The translations under genes and the position numbers were made by a program. The notes beneath the pieces are model-generated. The model saw nothing but the letters and a program-made list of their open reading frames with translations, did no database searches and had not been told where the DNA came from. DNA of 64,000 bases from Larimichthys crocea (lineage: Eukaryota > Chordata > Actinopteri > Sciaenidae), in NCBI RefSeq assembly GCF_000972845.2, contig NC_040028.1:13077001-13141000 (forward strand), read 5' to 3'. Positions 56,161 through 64,000 of this stretch are shown in pieces (within the stretch, counting starts at the first letter, position 1; every line of letters begins with the position of its first letter).

Positions 56161-56327
56161 GCTGACTGTAGTCAGTGAAGAAGCTTCTCCATCACATAGG
56201 GGTTTTAACAATGGGGGCCCACTGACTCTGTAGGTTCTGGTCAGGTATAAAAGCAGGGGTTACACCAAACAGGACAGCAGTGCAGCAGTAACAACACCAA
56301 CAGCAGCAGCTCACCTACAGCACAAAC
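56161..56327 (+). promoter_or_regulatory. Crystallin copy 4 promoter and 5' UTR
   Basis: A perfect palindrome-like CTGACTGTAGTCAG (6-bp arms, 2-bp centre) lies at 56162-56175, Sox-like AACAATG at 56207-56213 and TATAAAA at 56256-56262. Copies 2 and 3 have degenerate forms of the palindrome. Maf factors regulate crystallins in vertebrates, so a MARE-like role is possible but inferred. Confidence 0.8.
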
Positions 56328-57096
56328 ATGACCACCACTGACATGAGCATGGGCAAGGTAAGCTTTGTAATTTTTAATTTTTATTATTATTTTTAAGTTT
56401 ATTTATAGAGAATATTCTGTAGATTTACAACATCAAATGTTGTCAGTGCTTCTTCAGTCAATTACAGCATCTCTCATTTTTCAGGTCACCTTCTACGAGG
56501 ACAGGAACTTCCAGGGTCGCTCCTGGGAGTGCATGAGCGACTGCGCTGACTTTTCCTCCTACCTGAGCAGATGCCACTCCTTCAGAGTGGAGAGCGGCTG
56601 CTTCATGGCCTACGACCGTCCCAACTACATGGGAAACCAGTACTTCATGAGGAGAGGCGACTATGCTGACTACATGAACATGTGGGGATGGAACAGTAGT
56701 ATCAGGTCTTGCCGTATGATCCCCATGGTAGGTATAAAACAGACATCTGCCTAATACAGTTGACATCCTTTACAAAACTTGATATACAGATATTAATTTC
56801 TTTTCTTTTTTTCAAAACAGTACAGAGGCCAGTACAGGATGAGGATCTACGAGAGGGAGAACTTCGGTGGTCAGATGTATGAGCTGATGGACGACTGTGA
56901 CAACATCATGGACCGTTACCGCATGAACAACTGCATGTCCTGCAACGTGATGGACGGCCACTGGCTGATGTACGAGCAGCCCCACTACAGAGGCAGGATG
57001 ATGTACTTCAGGCCTGGAGAGTACAGGAACTTCACAAACATGGGCTGGAGCGGCTCCAGGTTCATGAGCATGAGGCGTATCATGGACATGTGGTAG
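56328..57096 (+). CDS. Gamma-M crystallin, copy 4
   Basis: A 182-residue lens protein from exons 56328-56357, 56485-56727 and 56821-57096, introns 127 and 93 bp. Exon 1 gives [10 protein letters not shown]. Both two-Greek-key domains are complete and the C-terminus is RRIMDMW. Compared with the other copies it has Ser at position 82 where they have Gly (WNSS against WNSG), and Thr at 163. Like copy 1 it has MSMGK and ELMDD, and its second intron starts GTAGGT, whereas copies 2 and 3 share MGMGR and EMMDD. Non-coding flanks pair it with copy 3 and, further downstream, copy 2, which suggests gene conversion within the cluster. Confidence 0.96.
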
Positions 57097-57111
57097 ACAA
57101 TTTCATTTTGA

Positions 57112-57117
57112 AATAAA
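57112..57117 (+). other. Poly(A) signal, crystallin copy 4
   Basis: AATAAA 15 bp after the stop codon. Confidence 0.8.
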
Positions 57118-57409
57118 AATGAAAGATAAAACAGAAACGTGAGCCTGTGACTTTTTTCTGTCCTTCCATGCTTACAAAAAATATTTAATGTAATACACTG
57201 AATGAACAATGCAGATGACTCAAGGATCAAGAGTTGTCCAAACCAAGCACTACACTGCTTACTTTCTTTTGCTTATAAGAAACTAAATGTGTCATATTCT
57301 TACCTTTGTGTCTTGCAGATATTCATGACTTCATTTAAAACTTGAGGATTGTGTTGCATGTGTCCCAGAGTTATTATAGTTTTGTATTATATTATTGTCA
57401 AATCTCGAC

Positions 57410-58735
57410 CACTTCCTTATTCCTCACAGCGTCACCTGAAACTGGTTTCTCAGGTCCCACTCCTCTGGTCACTGCCTCAATCTGGTCTGCTCCACTGGTC
57501 TTATTATACTTCACCTCGCCAGCCTAAACCTCAACATCTTCAACCACATGGCAGTCACCATGGACACTGACACCCCTATCCCTACCTCAAACACAGGCAG
57601 CACTTCCACATCAACAACTGCACTTCCTCCACCACTCATCTGTCCCAAGGCATCCCCTAGAGTTCAGTGCTTAGTTCTCTCCAATCCATACTCTCCATGC
57701 TTCCCTTTGGCAACATCAGTGGCTGCCATAGTCTCTGCTTCCCCTGCTACCCTGATGACATCCAGCTCTACATACTTCATTAAATCCATCATTACTGTGT
57801 TATGGCTGTCGCCGTCTCGCCCCGCTACATCTCGTGTGGTGTGTTATGCAAATACAGGTGTGTGGCCGCCATCCCCTGACTGGACCCAATTGGAGGAGGC
57901 AGAGTCACGTTCGGCGGTACGGCGCTGGGTTGTGCAGGTTCAGGATTGGCACGGCATCATTCATATCATTCCCCGCGCCGCCAATCAGAAGGCTCCACCA
58001 TCAGCATCCCAGTTATTTAAACTAGGAGAGCCTAAACTTCAGGGCGGCTTGTTTGTCCATTGTGTTCGTAAGCTCGCCCCGTTTTGGATAAATTGTGAAT
58101 ATTGGCTAGAATCGTTTATGAGTGTGGAGGTTATCCTCGTTTGGGACTGGGCAAGGGATTAGTTTAATTAGCACTGATTACTCTTACAGGGACGCTTTTT
58201 GTTAGACTCACTAGTCAGGGGTGCTGTTTTGATGTGTTTTTCGTAAAGGTTTTTGTTTGTGGTTTTGGATTCAGCTTAGATAGATCGACCTAGGACACGC
58301 TCCGTGACTGTGACAAAGTCAGACATGATGATCACTATCCCCAAATCCCTCACCAAAACCACTCACAGTTTCTGCGTCAGCATTGACAGCTCCTCACTGT
58401 CTTCCTCCCATCACAGTCACAACCTCTGAGTGATCTTATTCGTTCTTTTCAATAACACATGAATTCAATGACCAGAATGACCTCCAAAACTCTTCTCTGC
58501 TCCAAAAACTCTCATTTACGTCTTCATCACCCCTGTGATAGACTATTGTAACAGCATCCACTGCAGCACATGATCCAAAACCTTGATCAAACTCCAACTG
58601 TGCTGCTTGCCTTTTGATACACCCATGACCACATCACCGATGTCCTCCAGAACCTCCACTGTGTCCCAGTCCCACAGCAGATCCAGTTCAAAATCCTCCT
58701 CCTCACATACAAAGCCCCTCTTATGCACTATCCTG
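57410..58735 (+). mobile_element. L2-group LINE relic, interrupted
   Basis: Fragments such as CACCTGAAACTGG, GGTCCCACTCCTCTGGTC and CTTTGGCAACATC match the LINE at 17044-20250 in order, with large internal deletions and no usable frame. It is interrupted at about 57798-58303. The 3' part (AAAATCCTCCTCCTCACATA) matches 19876-19896. Confidence 0.7.
57798..58303 (+). mobile_element. LTR-like insertion in the L2 relic
   Basis: About 506 bp of different composition starting TGTTATGGCTGTCGCC, a common start for fish gypsy LTRs. It has a CCAATCAG box near 57980 and a TTATTTAAACT piece. It ends near CACGCTCCGTG, where the LINE resumes as ACTGTGACAAAG. A 4-bp ACTG lies at both edges. The exact 3' end is uncertain because the expected CA is not at that point. 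Confidence 0.45.
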
Positions 58736-58739
58736 ATGC

Positions 58740-59666
58740 ATCTTAAAGGAAACTGAAACTACACTATACAAACATAAACATATTACAAGAAAACCTACAC
58801 AATGCTATACTAATCTATATAAAATACATTTATTCAAAACTTTGTAAATCTCTGTTGCATGGTGTTGATTTACACTCTACTAAGTGCACTCTTTCATTTA
58901 TTTAACCTCAGTAGTCTCAGTGTTATTGAAATCTTTTTTCAAGACGGACCTGGTCAAGACTTGGATCTTTAAGTGAAGTTTCACAAGTCGGACCACACCT
59001 GAACTGGCCACTTGCCACTTCCCACAGTCCTATACCCTCCTAACCCTCTGGTCCCCTTTGCTCCCATATTCCGCACATGACCCAGAAACATGCAACACTG
59101 ACTCGAATACTCTCAGGAAAGTAAGCTACTAATCCGTCCACGAGTAACTAATTCATTCACTCACCTCATCGTAAATATGAATTTTGTCTCACTCTTCCAT
59201 GTGGGTGAATGAGGATGAATTATTCAGACAAAACCAGGATCACCAAGTTTCTATCAACCCACACCAGGAGACACAACAAAAGAAGCTGAAAACTCCTCTG
59301 CTATTAATAATATTAATATTAATTGTATTTTTTAAGATAAAAAGCAGTAAATAGCATTGTTTTAAAAAGCTGATATGAGTAGGCTATATATTATAATTAA
59401 GCAATGAAAAAGTGACCTATATTAGTGAACATTTTCAGTCACATTCACTCCATTCTGAGTTTCAAATACTGTTGGAAAGAGGTTCTTAGCATTCTAAGGA
59501 CATCACAATATTGTCTTTGTGCTCCAAACATTAATGTAACCCAGATAAAAAACATTAAAACATTAAAAATGTATATTTCATTGTGTATTAAAAACAGACA
59601 GACAGATAATTAAGTTTAAAAAAAATTGTTAATTTCATATCTAAAAAAAGAGAGAATATGTGAGTT
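58740..59666. other. Mostly unassigned; start shared with 42301-42460
   Basis: 58823-58965 is homologous to 42301-42460. The remainder is AT-rich with no supported gene. Confidence 0.5.
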
Positions 59667-60621
59667 AAAAGACTGTCAAATTCATGAAGAAAAGACTATT
59701 TGTGGTTATTCATGTTGAAAAACTAGGGGAACTTTAATTTGAAAGGGATGGGTTGTGGTCCCGGTCTGTTAGACAGTCAGAGGAGCAGACGCAGTCTGTA
59801 ATCCCACCTGACGCAGGTTCACTTTTCGCCGAAGCCTNNNNNNNNNNTAGAAGGAGCAAGAGGAAGCATGTTCTGGACACGGTCTTAATGTCGGGACGGA
59901 GAAAACAGAAAAGTGGATAAACTGGAAAAAAAGTGATTAAAAACTCGGAAAAAACCAAAGGAGGAATTCCCCGACGACCACGACCTGCAGGAGTGCAGTT
60001 GGAGGATTCGCTCGGGTGAAGAATCGCCAGTGAGAGATCGTCCTGCTGTGCTAATGCTAAATGCTAAAACGCTAATGCTACAAGCTAAACGGCTAACTCC
60101 GTGAGCTAACCACTAGCCTCAATGCTAATATCGGAGCGCTAGCCCCGGGCTAATCAGCACTGCTAGTCACACCAGTATTGATGAATAAGCTCTGATGTAA
60201 CAATTTTGTTTGCTTTACTTGGTTATGGTGTGCTATGTGTGACTGTAATATTTGTTTATTTTAAGCACATTAAGTTATGGTTTCTTACTGTGAACATTAC
60301 AAGAGTTCACATTTTGGTTATTTTGTGTAATTAATATGTTATGCTGTTAAATAGCATATATGTGATGGTACTGTTAGAAAAATAATCATTTGGTATCATA
60401 ATATACTTTGAATTATTTACCTTTGCTACTGAGAAATTGTTATCTTATTTTGCAATACAAGTTTAGTTAAAGCACTTATTCTCTACAGAAATAGAGACAA
60501 TTTAAAGTGTTTATGTACAATAATTTATTGTTTAAGATCTGAGAAATTGAAGAATATGTTCTGATCCTACTTATTGTAGGTCAGGTTTTTTGAGGAACCC
60601 TTGGATTTCGATAGAGCCTGC
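59667..60621 (+). repeat. Repeat family A, copy 2 (with assembly gap)
   Basis: The first ~500 bp is nearly identical to 61838-62340, and the last ~260 bp to 27520-27780. It contains GCTAATGCTAAATGCTA phrases but lacks the full minisatellite. The gypsy LTR begins directly after it. It holds the N gap at 59838-59847. Confidence 0.85.
59838..59847. other. Assembly gap, 10 Ns
   Basis: Flanked by GAAGCCT and TAGAAGG. The other copy reads GAAGCCTAGAAGG without a gap (about 62003), so no sequence may really be missing. Confidence 0.95.
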
Positions 60622-61171
60622 TGTCTGTGTCACCACTCCACTCCGGTCCCCTGCTTGCTTTTCCTCTTACCTGCACCAGTAACTTTCCACTCACCTGTCA
60701 GCCCGCCTCCTCATCAGTCACCATGGTTTCTCCGCCCTCCCACACCTGCTCCTCATCAGTAATCAACCTGTTTTAAGCACCAACCTCCAGACACTCTTTG
60801 CACGATTGTTCTTCGCGTCATGCAAGTCTTTCCAGCACTTTTGTCCGGACTGATCTCCCGTTGCCGACCCTGCCTGCCTTTGACCTGCTCGTCTGTCTCT
60901 TGCCCCGGTATCACCTCAGCTTTTCGTCCCCGACCACGAGTTCGCCTCAGTGTTTCTGGTGTCTGTCTGCCTGTTTCCCTGGCTGTTTGGAGGTTTCCCC
61001 CAGGCAGTCTGTCCCCCTGCTCCAGTTCGTTGCCACAGACTCTTCGACTGAACTCAGACTTATTCCCTCTCTCTCACCTGCCATATCGCCTGCTGTGAGT
61101 TTCTCTATAAGGAACATTACTAAGTATCCCTTGCTGTTGTGCTGCATTTGGTCCTACACAAGCCCGTTTCA
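60622..61171 (+). mobile_element. Gypsy-type 5' LTR
   Basis: About 550 bp starting TGTCTGTGTCACC and ending CA before GTACAATCTGGCCAAGC, the leader sequence seen before gag in fish gypsy elements. C/T-rich throughout. The frame at 60798-61511 crosses from it into gag and is not a gene on its own. Confidence 0.65.
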
Positions 61172-61188
61172 GTACAATCTGGCCAAGC

Positions 61189-61836
61189 ATGGATCCAGCA
61201 CACACCGCTTCGCCCGGCTACGCCTGGAGAGGGTGGAGACATTCTCCAGCGACACGAGGCATTGGTTGCTTCACCGAGCCGAGGTACGCCAGGCTACCAT
61301 CACTCAACAACAGGCTGCCGCTAACCAGGAGCAGACATTAGCGGCATTAGCTTCACAATCCAGCAGCTCACTACTGTGCTCTCACAGATATGGTCCAGAA
61401 CCTACCTGCAACAGCGCCTGCCGCCGTACTCAACCAACGCCACCTGGTCCAGTTTCTGAAACCCCGAGTTGGGGCTCCGGAACGTTATGCGGGGAAAACA
61501 GAGGTCTGTAATCCGTTTATTACGACTGCTCAATCCTTTTCGCCCCAGCCACACACATTCGCCTCTGAGGAGGCCAAAGTGGCGTTCACCATTAATCACT
61601 CACGGGGAGGGCCCGCCTGTGGGGAACCGCTGAATGGGAACGTCAAACTCCTGCTTGCAGCTCCTTCAGGACTTCGCTGCTGAGCTCCGGAAGGTTTTTG
61701 GCCCACCTTCCCAGGGTCCAGAGCTGGGCGTCTCCTGAACCTCCACCAGGGGGACGCTCCGTGGCTGACTACTCTATTGACTTTCGCCCAGGGCTCACCA
61801 GAGTAATGGAACACCGGAGCCCAGTGCGCGCCGCAC
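61189..61836 (+). pseudogene. Gypsy gag fragment, frameshifted
   Basis: Starts ATGGATCCAGC (MDPA) just after the leader. Pieces in different frames read like a gypsy gag: HRAEVRQATITQQQAAANQE, then RVGAPERYAGKTEVCNPFI, FASEEAKVAFTINH and a SVADYSIDFR region. It ends at 61836 where repeat family A copy 3 begins, so the zinc knuckle and pol are absent. Frameshifts show it is dead. Confidence 0.75.
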
Positions 61837-61837
61837 C

Positions 61838-62782
61838 TAAAAAGACTGTCAAATTCATGAAGAAAAGAGTATTTGTGGTTATTCATGTGGAAAAACTAGG
61901 GGAACTTTAATTTGAAAGGGATGAGTTGTGGTCCCGGTCTGTCATACAGTCGGAGGAGCAGACGCAGTCTGTAATCCCACCTGACGCAGGTTCACTTTTC
62001 GCCGAAGCCTAGAAGGAGCAAGAGGAAGCATGTTCTGGACACGGTCTTAATGTCGGGACGGAGAAAACAGAAAAGTGGATAAACTGAATAAAAAGTGATT
62101 AAAAATTCGGACAAAACCACCACCAAAAGGAGGAATCTCCCCGGACGACCACGACCTGCAGGAGTGCAGTTGGAGGATTCGCTCGGGTGAAGAATCGCAG
62201 CGGTGAGAGATCGTCCTGCTGTGCTAATGCTAAATGCTAAAACGCTAATGCTACAAGCTAAACGGCTAACTCCGTGAGCTAACCACTAGCCTCAATGCTA
62301 ATATCGGAGCGCTAGCTCCGGGGCTAATCAGCACTGCTAGTCACATCAATGTTAACATGCTAATGCTAACAGGGCTAATGCTAACATGCTAATGTTAACA
62401 TGCTAATGTTAACTGCTAGCGCATCAGTGTCAACATGCTCATGTTAACATGCTAATGCTAACATACTAATGCTAACATGCTAATGTAACATGCTAATGTT
62501 AAATGCTAGCGCATCAGCATTAACATGCTAATGTTAACATGCTAATGCTAACATGCCAATTTTAATTGCTAGCATGTAAGCACTAGCTGCTCTTGTGTCT
62601 AAATAAACATGTTAAAAATGACTATTTGAGGTGTGCTTTTTGAATACAGACCCCCAGCAACAGCCCACTCGTCACTCTCAAAATTTCTTTTCTAGTCTGC
62701 TGAGCAGTGTCAGTAATAATGCATGGGGACGACGGGGCCAGAGTCAGGCACACTCAAAATTTCTTTAGAAATTTTTCTAGTC
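61838..62782 (+). repeat. Repeat family A, copy 3, with minisatellite
   Basis: 5' part matches 59667-60165. Then 62340-62575 is a clean ACATGCTAATGYTA array with GCGCATCAG spacers. The right end (62595-62782) matches 28561-28756 including AGAAATTTTTCTAG. This copy shows most clearly the order left part, minisatellite, right terminus. Confidence 0.85.
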
Positions 62783-64000
62783 GGGCAAACGGGAGGAGAC
62801 CCTCGTCCTCAGATGAAGCGGTTCCACAGAGGAGATGGCGGGTCCACCTCGCTAGGGCCGGGGATGGTGTTGGGGGCAACAGAGGCGCTCAGGCGGGGGG
62901 GGGGGGGTTCTCGTGACGGTGCGTTATCTGGAGGGCTGGTCCGGGTGCGCCGGTGGAAGTCAGTATCGAGCTGAGGGTCACGGGATGTAGGCTGGCGGGG
63001 ACCACGACCTCTCCTCTGACCATCCCTCCCCAGTCACCCAGGTACTGGATTGCCCCTCCCACGGCGACGAGGAGCGGAAATAAGCCGTCAAACCGTGTCG
63101 TCTGGGTCTCCATTATAAGGCGATGGTGCGCGGAGTCGGGGTACCGAATCAAGGGACTCTCCAGAACCGGCTTGATTTTTGAGCCACGGAATGTGGTGTG
63201 TACTCGCAGGCCCTGGGACGCTTGAGGCGGACTGCAGCATGGGTTGATGACCTTTCTGACATTCGTAGGGGCCGATGAACTTTGGGTTGCCAGTTTCTTC
63301 GGTCACCCGGAGTGGTAGGTTCCCTGGTTGACAACCACACCTTCTGTCCCACTTGATACGCCGGAGGAGCGAGGTGCTGGCGACATTGGGCCAAGGTGTG
63401 TAAATGGCCCACGACCGCCAGGAGAGTGGATCTGGCTGGGACCAGGTTGCGGCCGACACCGGCGGATTGTGGAAAGCCTGACGAGGGGGCAAGAAACCTC
63501 CCTCTCCCCCCCCCCCCCCTGGGCTGGACCTAGGGGGTGGCTGTTCTCCATACGCACACTGAAAAGGGGAGAGACAGTGGAGGAGGCTGAGGAGTGTGTT
63601 ATGGCGGATATTTACCCAGAACAAATGCTGCCGAGCCGGAAGTGGGGTACTGGAGACCATAACCGGCGAGCCCACCTCCCTCTCCTGGTTTTTTCACTCC
63701 GTCTGTCCGTTAGATTGAGGATGAAACCCGGAGATGTAAAGGCTGGCCCGTGGCCCCGATGAGAGAGCAGAACTCTCTCCAAAAAACGAGGAGAACTGCT
63801 GCCCTCGGTCAGCAGAGACCACATCGACTGGGACAGACCATGGGGGGAGCCGGAATATGTGCTGGAGGACCAGTCAGCAGTCTCTTTTGGATGAAGGGAG
63901 CTGGAGGGGAATGAAGTGGGCCATCTTGCGAAAACGGTCTACCACGCGTAGGGATCGTGGTGTGTCTAGAGATGGTGGTAGACCGGTCACAAAGTCCAGA
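62783..64000 (-). mobile_element. Gypsy integrase and chromodomain, runs off window
   Basis: Minus-strand pol C-terminal part. From the window edge downward: an integrase core (VVDRFRKMAHFIPL near 63925, then a frameshift before [11 protein letters not shown]), FQCAYGEQPPP (about 63555), [14 protein letters not shown] (about 63340), the GPYECQK region (about 63265), then a chromodomain-like QYLGDWGG near 63040 and HRHENPPPPA near 62900. Several frameshifts occur, partly at a C run (63509-63518) and a G run (62898-62908). Its 5' part lies beyond the window. Confidence 0.8.

Larger units (their letters stand above)
55855..57345 (+). repeat. Duplicated crystallin block around copy 4
   Basis: Collinear with 44690-46270 upstream and downstream of the gene, with diverged non-coding sequence but near-identical exons, 5' UTR and TATA region. 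Confidence 0.85.

Noticed and set aside
60798..61511. 237-residue plus-strand frame
   Set aside because: It begins inside the gypsy LTR and ends in gag in a shifted frame; it has no domain of its own.

Overview
This window is eukaryotic and almost certainly teleost fish. It carries a tandem set of methionine-rich gamma-M crystallin genes (fish lens proteins), each with short GT-AG introns and a TATA promoter. Around them lies a fish-type mix of transposable elements: L2/CR1-group, L1/Tx1-group and other LINEs, Ty3/gypsy and BEL/Pao-type LTR elements, hAT and mariner-like DNA elements, and a tRNA-derived SINE. There are no bacterial-style operons and no CRISPR array. A run of ten Ns at 59838-59847 marks an assembly gap.

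Layout. 1-10.2 kb holds decayed LINEs: an L2-type LINE with an inverted copy of its own 3' end in front, a degenerate LINE relic, and a minus-strand L1 relic broken by a BEL/Pao-like insertion and an L2 tail. 10.88-17.03 kb is a complete minus-strand L1 with intact ORF1 and ORF2, a poly(A) tail and matching target-site duplications. 17.0-24.3 kb holds two more plus-strand L2-group LINEs. 24.6-31.1 kb is a nest of mariner-like termini, a 46-bp tandem hairpin repeat, inverted copies of an unclassified repeat, and a large 14-bp minisatellite built on ACATGCTAATGYTA. 31.2-35.6 kb holds two hAT-like elements, a SINE and an L2 tail.

35.8-57.1 kb is the crystallin cluster, four copies on the plus strand. 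Copy 1 (35927-36649), copy 3 (45238-46009) and copy 4 (56328-57096) look functional. Copy 2 (40961-41715) has a nonsense codon in exon 3 and a disrupted Sox-like promoter motif. Between the copies lie a gypsy relic with integrase upstream of RT (Gmr1-like order), a solo LTR inside a LINE 3' end, a second gypsy relic, and a minus-strand LINE whose ORF1 encodes an SGNH-esterase-like protein interrupted by a 1.04-kb TIR element.

57.4-64 kb is again repeats: an L2 relic with an LTR-like insertion, two copies of the 'CTAATGC' repeat family, a gypsy LTR plus gag on the plus strand, and gypsy integrase/chromodomain on the minus strand running off the window end.

The crystallins are the only host protein genes I can support. 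Their products would pack as soluble two-domain beta/gamma proteins in lens fibre cells, and the shared Sox-like plus TATA promoters suggest common lens regulation. I found no convincing new enzymatic system. The most interesting points are the apparently intact L1, an indel that moves the crystallin stop codon into or out of the 3' UTR, the decaying copy 2, and the unclassified hairpin/minisatellite repeat family.
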